From NCBI RefSeq assembly GCF_016428755.1, contig NZ_JAELTI010000019.1:1-63933 (forward strand): a DNA stretch of 63,933 nucleotides, read 5' to 3'. The notes under the pieces were generated by a model. It did not search any database. It saw nothing but the letters and a program-made list of their open reading frames with translations, and was not told the origin of the DNA. Below are positions 17,622 to 26,189 of this stretch, piece after piece (position 1 is the stretch's first letter; every line of letters begins with the position of its first letter). The position numbers were made by a program, and so were the translations under genes. This stretch comes from Allobosea sp. ASV33. Its GTDB lineage: Bacteria; Pseudomonadota; Alphaproteobacteria; Rhizobiales; Beijerinckiaceae.

Positions 17622-17983
17622 GGGCGTGGCCGTGTTGGGAGGGCGAGTTTGCCGAGGCGGCGGCGGGCGTGTTCGATTCCGTCGTCCAAAACGACGCGGG
17701 TGATGCGGTCGAGCATGGTTGCCGGGCTGACCTGGGCGGCGTCGGCAAGCTCGGTCAGGACGCGGGCGTTGCGGTCAGGCAGGTAGGTGCCGAAGCGCCT
17801 GGCGCCGGGACGGGCAAGCTTGATGTGATAGCGATGCGCGATAGCCCTGACGCGGCGCGGGCTGATTTCGCCGATGGTGTCGGCGATTTCGCAGCTCGTC
17901 ATGCCGTTCGCAGCGAGCGCCGCTATGTCGCGTGCCCGCTCCCGTGCCGGTTTGAATTTCGTTCTGTCGACCTCGCCCATCAT
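17618..17983 (-). CDS. HTH DNA-binding protein
   Basis: 121 residues (ATG at 17983, or 17980). An HTH pattern lies at about 15-55: RARDIAALAANGMTSCEIADTI then ISPRRVRAIAHRYHIKL. The C-terminal half is helical and basic (MLDRITRVVLDDGIEHARRRLG). It may regulate the late genes of the same unit. The longer open frame upstream runs antisense through the HU gene and was not used. Confidence 0.55.
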   Translation of the reverse strand: MMGEVDRTKFKPARERARDIAALAANGMTSCEIADTIGEISPRRVRAIAHRYHIKLARPGARRFGTYLPDRNARVLTELADAAQVSPATMLDRITRVVLDDGIEHARRRLGKLALPTRPRP

Positions 17984-18045
17984 CCTGCCGCATCGTGAAA
18001 GGGGGCAGCCGGCGCGGGAATGCGCCGGCCGTAGCTGTTGGGTGG

Positions 18046-18318
18046 TCAGGCGATCGCGCCGGCGAGGTCCTTGGTGACCTTGAACTTCACGACGGTCTTG
18101 GCCGGGACATCGATCGTGGCGCCGGTCGATGGGTTGCGCGCCATCCGAGCCTCCCGACGTTTCGCCGAAAGCTTGCCGACGCCCGGCACGGTGATGTCCG
18201 CGCCGCCCTTGAGGCTGCCGGTAACAGCGCGGCCAAGGCTGGCGAGCACGGTTGCGACGTCGTTCTTGCTCTTGCCGCTGTCGTCGGCGATCGCCTGGAT
18301 CAGTTCTGCTTTGGTCAT
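18046..18318 (-). CDS. HU-family DNA-binding protein
   Basis: 90 residues with the full HU pattern: MTKAELIQAIADDSGKSKNDV, the dimerisation helices, then VPGVGKLSAKRREARMARNP in the DNA-binding arm and VVKFKVTKDL at the end. HU bends and compacts DNA. A prophage copy may serve replication, packaging or recombination. The ATG at 18318 follows a GGAGA. Confidence 0.85.
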   Translation of the reverse strand: MTKAELIQAIADDSGKSKNDVATVLASLGRAVTGSLKGGADITVPGVGKLSAKRREARMARNPSTGATIDVPAKTVVKFKVTKDLAGAIA

Positions 18319-18384
18319 GGTCTTCTCCGTTGAGGGCCCTCGCTGGGCCGGGATGTTCCTGCGGCGCAGGAATGGGGGTTGGGT

Positions 18385-18678
18385 TCAGATCGCGACGGCG
18401 CGTCGATTTCGGCCGGTGCCGGCGGTCTTGAAGACCTTGGCGGCTTTCGAGAGCGGGGTCCGCCCTCGGTCTTCGGCACGGTCCTTCGCTCGGGCTGCCG
18501 CAATGATCGCTTCGACCTCGGTCGCAAAAGCCTGCTTCACCGGCTTGCCATTCTCGCGGGTCACAGCGTCTTTGATCGTGATCCAGCAGGTTCCGACCCC
18601 GGGGGCTTGGAACCATGCGAACCAGCCGAGACGATTGGGGGCCGGCACGGCGCCGAAGTCGCGCGGGACGGTCGTCAT
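18385..18678 (-). CDS. Hypothetical phage protein
   Basis: 97 residues from the ATG at 18678, which overlaps the upstream stop (ATGA). Trp-rich beginning (NRLGWFAWFQAPGVGTCWITI) and helical basic C-terminus (IIAAARAKDRAED, FKTAGTGRNRRAVAI). No family recognised. It lies between the DUF1376-region genes and HU. Confidence 0.5.
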   Translation of the reverse strand: MTTVPRDFGAVPAPNRLGWFAWFQAPGVGTCWITIKDAVTRENGKPVKQAFATEVEAIIAAARAKDRAEDRGRTPLSKAAKVFKTAGTGRNRRAVAI

Positions 18679-19166
18679 GCTGCCTTCCCCGCGTTGCGCT
18701 GGCGCGTCGCCTCTTCGAAATGCGACCGCAGATGCGGCGGACAAAGGTGGGGGAAGCTCAGGCTTTCAGGATCCTGCGCCCAATGGGGGTTCCACGGCTG
18801 CCCTGTGCGCCAAGCCTCAAGCCTCTGCCGCCACTGCCGCTCCTTCGCCTCGGGGCTCTTGGCCGCGATCGTGCGGATGGTGTGTGCGACCACGGCTGTC
18901 GACGGCAGCCAAGTCCTATCGACTCCCTCAACTTCGCCGCTGATGAGCTGACGGATACCTTCCTGGATCGACCAGGCGCTGAACTCTCCGAGGACCATGA
19001 CGTAGACGGCTGCAAGTTGAGCAGGGTCATCGCGCTGCTGGCTGGCGAAAGCGCGGAACAACAGGGACAAGCTCGCCTGGAGTTCAGCTTTGGTCGGCTT
19101 GCGGACGAGTTCCGCGCCAGCGGGAACGGGCAGCTTTCCTGCGGGGATTGCGGGGCTATTGTTCAT
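18675..19166 (-). CDS. Hypothetical protein next to DUF1376 replication gene
   Basis: 163 residues from MNNSPAIPAGKLPVP (ATG 19166, GGAG about 10 nt upstream). The middle is helical (LLFRAFASQQRDDPAQLAAV, EGIRQLISGEVEG), with a Pro/Trp-rich C-terminal region. In lambda-like phages a second replication protein lies here, so it may assist DnaB loading; this is inference from position. Confidence 0.45.
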   Translation of the reverse strand: MNNSPAIPAGKLPVPAGAELVRKPTKAELQASLSLLFRAFASQQRDDPAQLAAVYVMVLGEFSAWSIQEGIRQLISGEVEGVDRTWLPSTAVVAHTIRTIAAKSPEAKERQWRQRLEAWRTGQPWNPHWAQDPESLSFPHLCPPHLRSHFEEATRQRNAGKAA

Positions 19167-20031
19167 CTGGGAAGAGCTCCATGACTGTTCTGAGACCTGC
19201 GACCAATCGATCATCCGAGGATGGTCGTCGTGGCGCGTCACGGGCTCCAGTCGGCCCAGGCCTGGGGTCGGCGTGCGTAATCGCTCCGACAAAGCCAGGG
19301 CGGCTCATGTCGACATCCGGCGGCGGCGCGTTGTTGCGGATCCAGTTCCGGTATGCCGCAGCCCAATCGAGCTTTACGGCCTTCGGCGAAGAGGCAGCCC
19401 AATCCTTGAATCGCTCGGTTTCTTCCTGGCAGGCACGGTTGCTCGGCAGCCGTTCGCGGGCATAGGCCTTGAGTTCGTCATCGGGCCACCAATCCGGAGG
19501 CAGGCGTGTTCCACGCTTTCGGCTGCTGGCCTTTTCGCGACCGCCATCGTCGATTGGCTGTTCGTGCGCACTCCGAAGAGACGAAGTCTCTGAGGATATA
19601 TCTCCTCTCTTCTCCTCTTCTCTTCTCTGGTTCGTTTTGCTTGAAGCAAGTGCTTCATCTGCGTCGTTATTTTTCAATGCGTTGCGGCGAATTTCTCCGC
19701 TACGTATGCCACCTGTCCTCCCTGCGTCTGACCTGTGTGTCGACTGTGTCTTGCGGGTGTCTAGCTCCTGTGTCACCCGGGTGTTGGTCAGATGCCCGTC
19801 ACCTGTGGGCACGATCTTGCCCGCGGCGATCAGGTCATCGCGGAGCTTCGATGCCTTGTTCGGATGGCACTTCCAGAGGCGCCCGAGAACCATCTTGTCA
19901 TCGACGACCGCGCTCTTGCGCCGGTACATCTGGTGGCAAAAGCGGAGGTATGCGCCCTCCTGCTCAAGGGAGAGGGTGTCGGTCCCCTCGTCCCAAGCCT
20001 CGTATTCCATCTTGTAGAATTCGCCCCTCAC
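19156..20031 (-). CDS. DUF1376 replication-type protein
   Basis: 291 residues from the GTG at 20031, which overlaps the DnaB stop (GTGA). The N-terminal domain is DUF1376: YKMEYEAWDEGTDTLSLEQEGAYLRFC in parts, LGRLWKCHPNKASKLRDDLIAAGKI, and LTNTRVTQEL. A charged linker (about 95-150) and a C-terminal PPDWWPDDELKAYARERLP module follow. DUF1376 proteins stand in the place of phage replication initiators. The linker DNA has an unusual pyrimidine tract and palindromes. Confidence 0.65.
   Translation of the reverse strand: MRGEFYKMEYEAWDEGTDTLSLEQEGAYLRFCHQMYRRKSAVVDDKMVLGRLWKCHPNKASKLRDDLIAAGKIVPTGDGHLTNTRVTQELDTRKTQSTHRSDAGRTGGIRSGEIRRNALKNNDADEALASSKTNQRREEEKRGDISSETSSLRSAHEQPIDDGGREKASSRKRGTRLPPDWWPDDELKAYARERLPSNRACQEETERFKDWAASSPKAVKLDWAAAYRNWIRNNAPPPDVDMSRPGFVGAITHADPRPGPTGARDAPRRPSSDDRLVAGLRTVMELFPDEQ
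19577..19660. other. Candidate replication origin inside the DUF1376 gene
   Basis: Within the linker-coding part of the gene, the plus strand has a 15-bp inverted repeat (19,577-19,591, AGAGAC-GAA-GTCTCT), a GGATATATC stretch, an unbroken 28-nt pyrimidine tract (19,601-19,628), and a GAAGCA-AG-TGCTTC hairpin (19,643-19,656), followed by AT-rich sequence. Phage lambda has its origin inside the O gene, so this is a plausible origin. No function shown. Confidence 0.35.
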
Positions 20032-21452
20032 CGGCCATCTCCATGGATGCCGCAGACGATCGACCGGCCGGGGTCGCACCAGAGATTGACGCGGCCGGTC
20101 TGACCCTGCCGGCTCTTCTCGATGCCGATTTCGAGGTTGTTGCGGACGGCCTCGGCTTCGTCCTGGGCGCCCTGGTCGCCGCGGCGGTAGGCCTCGGTGC
20201 GAGTGGCGTAATAGTGCTCGCGATAGAGCATCAGGACGGCGTCTGCGGCCTCCTCGATTTCACCGGAGGCGCGGAGGTCGGAAAGCTGGGGGCGCTTGTC
20301 GTCGCGCTTCTCGACATCCCGGCCAAGCTGGCAGCACAGCATTACCGTGCACTCCAACGTCTTCGCCATGACCTTCGCGGAGTTGGCGATCTCGCCGAGC
20401 TCGTTGACCTTGTTCCCCTGGTAGCGGCTCGATGGCTTAACCAGCATGGCGTGGTCGATCAGGGCAAGCCGAAGGCGCTTGCCCTGCTTGTCTAGCCGAT
20501 CAGCGAACTTGCGAGATTCGACGAGGATGTCGGCCATGCTGAGCGATGGCGTATCGTCTAGCCGTAGTGGCTCCTTCTTCGCCTGGCTGGCGGCCCACAG
20601 ATAGGCCTCAAGCTCGTTCTCGGTGGTGTGCCCTGAAAGAACCTGCCCGTAGGTTGGGCCCTTGGAGCCCAGCCGTTCACAGATGACGCGGGCGGCGATC
20701 TCCTTCGATGGAACCTCTAGCGAATAATACTGCGTGCCTTCGCCCCGGCTGCTCATCTTGGAGGCCAGAGCGGAGCCCATAAGCGTCTTGCCTTGGCCGG
20801 TTCGTCCCGCCAGCACATAGAGCGCACCCGGCGCCAGCCCCCGCATCGGCAGATGTTTGTCGAGGTCGGGGATGCCACAGGATGGTGGTCGCTCCAGTTC
20901 GCCGCGCATCATGGCCTCGGCTTCGCGCCCGGCCTGCTCAGCGATGTCTCCGAGGCTACCTCGGCTGGAACGACGCTGATCGGTGGCCGCGTCGCGCAGT
21001 GCATCCACGGCATCGATCAGCCCGCGAGCCAGCGCGGTAACATCTGACGTGGCGATCGTGCTTCGCGCGCCGTCGGCAGCGTCGAAGATGCGCCGGACGA
21101 CCCATGCGCTGCGGATGATCTTCGCATAGTCGGCCAGCGAACCGGCCGGCGCCGCGAGCGCAGCCATCCGGGCCATAAGCTCGTTGATGGAACCGCCCTC
21201 GCCCATCAGGACGGATGCGCCGCCTTGAATCACGGTCCGGAAGTCGATCGTTCCTCCGCGCGCGACGATGTCGATGATCCGGCGATAGAGCGCCGCGGCC
21301 GACAGATCACCGAAGTGCTCCTCCGTCAGCCCGGTCAACATCACAGTGCTGATCGCGGGCGGCGCCATCAGCATGCCGCCGACGAGCGCCATCTCCGTTT
21401 CGGAGATCTCGCGGAACCAGTCCGTGAATTGATCGGGGGTATGGGCGTTCAT
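20028..21452 (-). CDS. Replicative DNA helicase, DnaB-like
   Basis: 474 residues. An N-terminal primase-interaction domain is followed by the RecA-like core: Walker A AGRTGQGKT (215-223), YYSLEVPSKEIAARVICERL and RLALIDHAML as Walker B. It also has CCQLGRDVEKR and SDLRASGEIEEAADAVLMLYR, the sequence typical of DnaB motif 4. It should unwind the phage fork. It starts at ATG 21452, overlapping the small upstream gene by four bases. Confidence 0.85.
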   Translation of the reverse strand: MNAHTPDQFTDWFREISETEMALVGGMLMAPPAISTVMLTGLTEEHFGDLSAAALYRRIIDIVARGGTIDFRTVIQGGASVLMGEGGSINELMARMAALAAPAGSLADYAKIIRSAWVVRRIFDAADGARSTIATSDVTALARGLIDAVDALRDAATDQRRSSRGSLGDIAEQAGREAEAMMRGELERPPSCGIPDLDKHLPMRGLAPGALYVLAGRTGQGKTLMGSALASKMSSRGEGTQYYSLEVPSKEIAARVICERLGSKGPTYGQVLSGHTTENELEAYLWAASQAKKEPLRLDDTPSLSMADILVESRKFADRLDKQGKRLRLALIDHAMLVKPSSRYQGNKVNELGEIANSAKVMAKTLECTVMLCCQLGRDVEKRDDKRPQLSDLRASGEIEEAADAVLMLYREHYYATRTEAYRRGDQGAQDEAEAVRNNLEIGIEKSRQGQTGRVNLWCDPGRSIVCGIHGDGR

Positions 21453-21715
21453 CGCGCCCTCGCCTGAAAATGGCCAACGAGGACGCCGACGAGCACCGGG
21501 ACATCAAGCGGCGAAACGCCGCCGTTGCGCTCGACCCGCATCAGGACAGCTTCAAGTGCGGCGGCAGGGCTGGACTGGCCACCATGGAAGTCGGGGTTAA
21601 GCTGCCCCTGCGCGTCCCATGTGATCTTGGCTTCGCCGCTGCCGTTGGAGCGGGTGGAGATGCCGATCGTCCAGCCAAGCGCACCGCTGTCGAGGATGAT
21701 TGGATCTGCGATCAT
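21449..21715 (-). CDS. Small hypothetical protein between methyltransferase and DnaB
   Basis: 88 residues, beta-rich first half (MIADPIILDSGALGWTIGIS, EAKITWDAQGQLNPDFHGG) and a hydrophobic C-terminal helix (LDVPVLVGVLVGHF). ATGA overlap with both neighbours. No family recognised. Confidence 0.5.
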   Translation of the reverse strand: MIADPIILDSGALGWTIGISTRSNGSGEAKITWDAQGQLNPDFHGGQSSPAAALEAVLMRVERNGGVSPLDVPVLVGVLVGHFQARAR

Positions 21716-22614
21716 TCTGCGGCCATCCTCGAAACGAGATCGCCGTCAGTTCCTGTGTCTTCCGCCAGCCGAAGATTTCGGGCCGCTTGCCGGAAGTAGG
21801 TATCTTTCAATTCCGTGCCGACGAAACGGCGCCCGTGCTTGAGAGCGATGAATCCCTCGCTGCCGATGCCCATGAAGGGCGAATAGACGAGGTCGTTCGG
21901 GTTGCTCCACAGATGGACGGCGCGCTCGATCACATCGAGTTGCAGCGGGCACAGATGGCGCTCGTCCTTGCTGTCGCGAGCGACTGCAACGTTGAGGACG
22001 TTGGTCTGATCGACCGTCATCCAAACCGGCGACGCGGCCTCTTGCCACCAAGACACAGGATAGACGCCGGGATCGTGCTGGACGGGCTCTGGGGTCTTAC
22101 CGTCGCTTTCTTTCCGGAAGACGAGGAGATAGTCGGGCATCCCGACGCGGACGCGGCTGCCGTCGGTGCGGAGCGTCTTGTAGAGCAGGCCGTGGGCCTT
22201 GGTCCGCGTCATCTCCACGACCGGGCATTTCCAGATCGTCACGCGGGAGTGATAGGTCCAGCCTTCGTCTTCATGAACCTTGCGGATCAGTGCCGGCAGA
22301 TCGAACAGGCCGATCACGCCGTCTCGTGACTTGCTCAGCGGCAGGTCCGAGCAATGGACTGCACTGATGCGACCCGGCTTCGTGGCGCGCAGCAGGTCAC
22401 GGACGAGAAAGCGATAGCGCTCCGCGAATTCGTCATGATCGGCGACATTGCCCATGTCTCGCTCGCTCTCGCTGTAGACGTAGAGCTGGGAGAACGGGGG
22501 CGAATAGACCGACAGGCCAATGCTGTTGTCCGGCATGGTCGGCGTGAATTCGACCGTATCCGCCTGATAGGCGGCGAAGCGATCGCCGACGACCTGATCG
22601 AGAACCTCAATCAT
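21712..22614 (-). CDS. DNA methyltransferase (N4/N6-amino, beta class order)
   Basis: 300 residues from MIEVLDQVVGDRFAAY. The catalytic motif IV is SPPF at 38-41 (YSPPFSQLYVYS) and the SAM-binding motif follows near the C-terminus (VYSPFMGIGSEGF, then GTELKDTYF). IV before I is the beta-class order. No restriction endonuclease is adjacent, so it may protect the phage genome from host restriction or act as an orphan regulator. ATGA overlap with the helicase gene. Confidence 0.75.
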   Translation of the reverse strand: MIEVLDQVVGDRFAAYQADTVEFTPTMPDNSIGLSVYSPPFSQLYVYSESERDMGNVADHDEFAERYRFLVRDLLRATKPGRISAVHCSDLPLSKSRDGVIGLFDLPALIRKVHEDEGWTYHSRVTIWKCPVVEMTRTKAHGLLYKTLRTDGSRVRVGMPDYLLVFRKESDGKTPEPVQHDPGVYPVSWWQEAASPVWMTVDQTNVLNVAVARDSKDERHLCPLQLDVIERAVHLWSNPNDLVYSPFMGIGSEGFIALKHGRRFVGTELKDTYFRQAARNLRLAEDTGTDGDLVSRMAAE

Positions 22615-24008
22615 GCGTGCACCCACGCCGGCAATGAGGCCGACTTTTGCGGTTGGTAGGAATGGAGACGGGTTTCGGCGCGGTGGGCGCGCGACATAGC
22701 GAGCATCATCTCGCGCTTCATCGCGTCGTGATCGCCGGCTTTGCGGCTGACCACATCCCAGATTGCGGCTTCGGTGTCGGCAAAGACGACATGGCAATCA
22801 ACTGGTCGGGTCTGTCGAAAGCGCCAGTGGCGCCGGACAGCCTGATAGAAGGCCTCGTAAGAGAAGCTCATGCCGGCAAAGACAGTGCGGGCGCAGTGCT
22901 GCCAGTTGAGGCCGAAACCCGCGATACTGGCCTTTGTCACCAGCCAGGGCAGTTCGCCGTTGGTGAAAGCGGTGAGCCGATCTTCCTTTTCCGTCGGCGT
23001 CATCGACCCGCGGACTTCGACGGCGCCGGGGATGGCAGCCATGACGGCGTCGGCGTCGTAATCGGTCTCAACCCAGATAGTCCAAGGCTCGCCGGGCTCA
23101 GTCGCGACAATGCTCGCAACCATTTCGGCGCGAGCCCGACATGTGAGCCGCTTCTCTTCATGGATCGAGGTTGCGGACATGTCCGGGAGCCGGAAGAGAT
23201 GGGCCTGGCCATCCTTTTCCTGCCCACGCCCGACGAGGCGATCGGCCTCGACCAGATGGCGTTGCATCCGCAATTCCGGCATCTCGAACCCGACATCGGA
23301 AAAGCCGAGATCAGAGGGCTTCGAGACGCATCGCGCCCATGACGCCACCCAATCCCAGAAGGGGCGAACGCCATGACCCTTTAGCCGCCATGTGCCGGTA
23401 TCGGCGCTATCGTGCAGAAACCAGCGCATCAGCATCTGGTCCCGCGTCATGACGCCCAGGAACTCAGCGTGAGTACCAAGCTCGGTGTGGTCGTTGGGCG
23501 CCGGCGTCGCTGTGCACGCCAGCCGATAGGGCGTCTGCGAGAACAGCTCGATCAGCCGTTTCGTAGTCTGCCCGCTGAAGCTCTTGAGGATGGAGCTCTC
23601 GTCCAGAATGATCCCGGCGAAGTCGGCCGGGTTGAATAGGTGCAGTCGCTCGTAATTGGTGATCACGATCCGAGCGCCGGACCAAGAGCCATCGCGTGAA
23701 ACGATCGCATCGATGCCGATATCATCGGCCTCCTGCTTGTGCTGCCGCGTCACCCCGAGCGGCGCCAGCATCAGGACTGCCCTATTCGTCCGACGAACGA
23801 CCTCCTGTCCCCACGACAAGGCCGCGCGTGTCTTGCCTAGCCCTGTGTCGAGGAACATGGCCGAGGCGCCGGCCCGGAGTGCGAATTCGACGGCTGCGCG
23901 CTGATGGTCGAAAAGCGACGACGGGAGATCGAAATGGCCGTCGAAGCCTGAGGGCTGAAACGCACCGCGAGAGGCCGATATGATGTCGCGATAAGCCTCA
24001 ATGCTCAT
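22611..24008 (-). CDS. SNF2/DEAD-type helicase
   Basis: 465 residues from MSIEAYRD. Walker A DTGLGKT (54-60), a LDESS box near 135-139, the CTATPAPND motif III region, and a C-terminal helicase lobe with VRGSMTPTEKEDRL, ASIAGFGLNWQHCARTVFAG and AVRRHWRFRQ (motif VI). It resembles phage SNF2-like helicases. The start ATG 24008 overlaps the LexA-like stop (ATGA). Together with the methyltransferase it could act in replication, recombination or defence evasion. Confidence 0.75.
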   Translation of the reverse strand: MSIEAYRDIISASRGAFQPSGFDGHFDLPSSLFDHQRAAVEFALRAGASAMFLDTGLGKTRAALSWGQEVVRRTNRAVLMLAPLGVTRQHKQEADDIGIDAIVSRDGSWSGARIVITNYERLHLFNPADFAGIILDESSILKSFSGQTTKRLIELFSQTPYRLACTATPAPNDHTELGTHAEFLGVMTRDQMLMRWFLHDSADTGTWRLKGHGVRPFWDWVASWARCVSKPSDLGFSDVGFEMPELRMQRHLVEADRLVGRGQEKDGQAHLFRLPDMSATSIHEEKRLTCRARAEMVASIVATEPGEPWTIWVETDYDADAVMAAIPGAVEVRGSMTPTEKEDRLTAFTNGELPWLVTKASIAGFGLNWQHCARTVFAGMSFSYEAFYQAVRRHWRFRQTRPVDCHVVFADTEAAIWDVVSRKAGDHDAMKREMMLAMSRAHRAETRLHSYQPQKSASLPAWVHA

Positions 24009-24340
24009 GCCACGCCTCCCCGCAGGAGGCATTCGGCAGCGCGCTGATCAAAGGTCGCGCGAGGGATGCCGATGTTCCGGCAGTAGACAGCGATGCTCTC
24101 CTCCAGATCGCGCGGAAAGCTCGACTGGTCGATCACCTCGATTGAGCGAGCGCGGTTCGGCAAGCGCCGGATAGCGCCGCGCTCCTCCAACTTTGCCATC
24201 AATCGGAATGCGCCCGATTTCGAGCGCAGGCCAACGCCGGCTGCCATCTGCTCATAGGAAGGCGGCTGCCCTTCGCGAGCGGCGAACTCGTTCACGAAAT
24301 CCAACAGCGCGCGCTGTCGCTTTGTCAGGCCCGTGCTCAT
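24005..24340 (-). CDS. LexA-type winged-helix DNA-binding protein
   Basis: 111 residues. It begins MSTGLTKRQRALLDFVNEFAAREGQPPSYEQMA in parts, then GLRSKSGAFRLMAKLEERGAI and IEVIDQ: the N-terminal DNA-binding domain of LexA. It lacks the protease domain, so it should act as a constitutive regulator. The ATG 24340 and the RuvC-like stop share a base (TGATG). Confidence 0.75.
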   Translation of the reverse strand: MSTGLTKRQRALLDFVNEFAAREGQPPSYEQMAAGVGLRSKSGAFRLMAKLEERGAIRRLPNRARSIEVIDQSSFPRDLEESIAVYCRNIGIPRATFDQRAAECLLRGGVA

Positions 24341-24897
24341 CAGGCGACGCCTCCGAGAAGGGCAACGCCAGCCGGCCGGCGGCGCGCGTAAGTCGCGACA
24401 GCCCAATCCCAGCAAGCGATGGCATCGGACTGGTCGCGCTTGGCTTTCGGAAGAATGACTTCCGTGTAGCCGAGGAGATGTGCCTGCTTGGCAACCAAGA
24501 GCTTGATGTCCTCGCCCTTGTCGGCGCGTCCCTTTCCGATGAAATGTTTGCATGCCGTGGAGCGAGCGACGCGCTCGACACGAACGCTGAATCGGCGGGC
24601 GAAATTGAAAAGTCCCTGATTGAGGGACAGGGCGACCTTGGCCGCATCGTCAGACTTCTGCCCTGCCACCGGCAGCATGGCTTCAGCGACGATTAGATCG
24701 GGGCGCGGATACTGCGGAAGCGGACGAATGAACGCTTGCTCAAGCCAGCGTTCGAGGTTGAACCCAGCCATCTCGAATGGCTCGTGCGGCTTGCGGAAGC
24801 GCATGGACAGCAGCTCGATCTGTGACGGGTGGTTGATGCGGGAGTCGCCGATAGCGACCCCCGTGGTGGTTGCGAGGTCGAGCCCGACCGTGAACAT
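24340..24897 (-). CDS. RuvC-like Holliday junction resolvase
   Basis: 185 residues. RNase H fold with acidic residues in the usual places: Asp7 (MFTVGLDLATTTG), Glu72 (DLIVAEAML), and Asp155/Asp158 (KRDQSDAIACWDWA). It should cut recombination intermediates and branched DNA before packaging. Its ATG shares a base with the upstream stop. Assignment rests on motif spacing. Confidence 0.75.
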   Translation of the reverse strand: MFTVGLDLATTTGVAIGDSRINHPSQIELLSMRFRKPHEPFEMAGFNLERWLEQAFIRPLPQYPRPDLIVAEAMLPVAGQKSDDAAKVALSLNQGLFNFARRFSVRVERVARSTACKHFIGKGRADKGEDIKLLVAKQAHLLGYTEVILPKAKRDQSDAIACWDWAVATYARRRPAGVALLGGVA

Positions 24898-25553
24898 CAG
24901 TGGACGCGGCTGAAGGTGCCGCCCTGTTCTTCCACGGCCCGCTCTTCGTCTCGGGCTCGCAGGAACGCTGGGCGGATATCGTCGCTGAAGTCCTCAGAGG
25001 AAGGCGCGGCCGGAACATCGTCGTCGACCGGGGCCGGCGGGGCTTCCTCAGTCTGGGCCTCGACGGCCTTCTTGCGGCCACCCTTGCCTTTCGGCTTGGC
25101 AGGCTCGGTCGGGGCCTCGGTTTTCAGATTGTCGAGGTCGAGCGCTTCGCCGGCGGCGGCCCGGTTCTGCTCGGTGAAAATGCGATCGGCGGCCTCAGCG
25201 GCGGTCTCCTGAGGAACTTCGGGCTCCTCCCCGCCGTCTTCCGCCATATCGGCCAGATTTCCGACGTGCCCCTTGTTGACGAGGTCTTCCTCGACCCAAT
25301 CGAGGTAAGCGCGAAGGTGGTAGAGATGCTCCTTCGCCTTCAGCTCGTTGTTCCGTGCCTTCTTGAAGATCGAGGCGGCCTGGCGGAACGCCGGCCCACA
25401 GAGATTGCCGACCTCGACTTGCGTCTTGATGCGATCGCCGAACTGTCCGGCAATGCTGGAGGTCTGCTCCTTCACCCGGTTTGCTTCTGCGAACAGGGCC
25501 TTCACCACAGATGCCTGTGGCAGCTTGATTGGGGCTTCCGATTCCTGCGTCAT
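24897..25553 (-). CDS. Hypothetical phage protein, helical with acidic tail
   Basis: 218 residues. N-terminal helical region with a repeated pattern (VVKALFAEANRVKEQTSS, KKARNNELKAKEHLYHL, YLDWVEEDL) then a Glu/Ala/Pro-rich tail and a basic KGKGGRKKA stretch. Such tails often contact DNA or partner proteins. No confident family. Start ATG at 25553. Confidence 0.5.
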   Translation of the reverse strand: MTQESEAPIKLPQASVVKALFAEANRVKEQTSSIAGQFGDRIKTQVEVGNLCGPAFRQAASIFKKARNNELKAKEHLYHLRAYLDWVEEDLVNKGHVGNLADMAEDGGEEPEVPQETAAEAADRIFTEQNRAAAGEALDLDNLKTEAPTEPAKPKGKGGRKKAVEAQTEEAPPAPVDDDVPAAPSSEDFSDDIRPAFLRARDEERAVEEQGGTFSRVH

Positions 25554-25578
25554 GCGAGCGTGCTCCTGCTGGTGGTGG

Positions 25579-26025
25579 TCAGTGGTGGAGTTGTTCGGGA
25601 AGCCCAGGCTCAGGCAGCTTGCCGGCCCGGATCATCGCGCGATGGATCTGCCGCCAGCGTTCAGCGCCTGACGAGGCAGGGCGAATGCGAGTGCGCGGGG
25701 CGAACTTCCGAACGATCGGCTCGGGCTCGGCTGCCGCAAGCAGGCTGATCTTCGGCAGCGTCGGCTTCGTGCCGATCTCGACTAGTGGAGCAGCGACCGG
25801 CTCCGGCACCGGCTGCCGCGTAACACGACGGCGAATGCCAGGAGCGATCGTCTGGCGCTGGACGCGGACGCGGTCGCGATGCTGCTGCCGCTCATTCCCG
25901 GCATCGACCGCCCATCGCACGGTGCTGCGCGACTTCCTGAGACGCCGCGCGATCTCGCAGATCCGAGCGCCTTCTGCGTGCATCTGCTTGGCAACTGCGT
26001 GCCAGTCTGGGGTTGGCGTGCTCAT
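25579..26025 (-). CDS. HTH protein, transposase-like DNA-binding domain
   Basis: 148 residues from MSTPTPDWHAVAKQMHAEGA. The HTH is at about 8-40 (MHAEGARICEIARRLRKSRSTVRWAVDAG), resembling Hin/Tc-type domains, followed by a basic and Pro-rich part and a C-terminal RWRQIHRAMIRAGKLPEPGL segment. The start overlaps the small membrane gene by 4 bp (ATGA). A regulator role is likely. Confidence 0.6.
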   Translation of the reverse strand: MSTPTPDWHAVAKQMHAEGARICEIARRLRKSRSTVRWAVDAGNERQQHRDRVRVQRQTIAPGIRRRVTRQPVPEPVAAPLVEIGTKPTLPKISLLAAAEPEPIVRKFAPRTRIRPASSGAERWRQIHRAMIRAGKLPEPGLPEQLHH

Positions 26026-26171
26026 GGCCGTGGCTCCGAGAGGTTTTTGGCCTGCCGGTCGCACCACTCCGCGCCATCGGCGAAGGCCGCTGCTGGAAAC
26101 ATCGTCAGCCGCGACAGCTTGGCGAGGAGCCAAGACAGCCCGGCTAGAAAAATCGCGAGAAGGCCCCGCAT
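26022..26171 (-). CDS. Small membrane protein (49 aa)
   Basis: The ATG at 26171 is preceded by AAAGGAGG, a strong ribosome site. The protein starts MRGLLAIFLAGLSWLLAKLS, one hydrophobic helix, then a polar tail ending SEPRP. It ends with a stop that overlaps the next gene (ATGA). No family; it lies in the early leftward unit among regulators. Confidence 0.6.
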   Translation of the reverse strand: MRGLLAIFLAGLSWLLAKLSRLTMFPAAAFADGAEWCDRQAKNLSEPRP

Positions 26172-26189
26172 GGCCCCTCCTTTCAGGGT

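Noticed and set aside
21712..24008. Complete restriction-modification or defence system from methyltransferase plus helicase
   Set aside because: No endonuclease motif seen in the neighbouring genes, and the genes are overlapping parts of a phage replication operon.
24897..25553. GapR-type (DUF2312) assignment
   Set aside because: Helical pattern is only loosely similar and the protein is much longer; kept as hypothetical.
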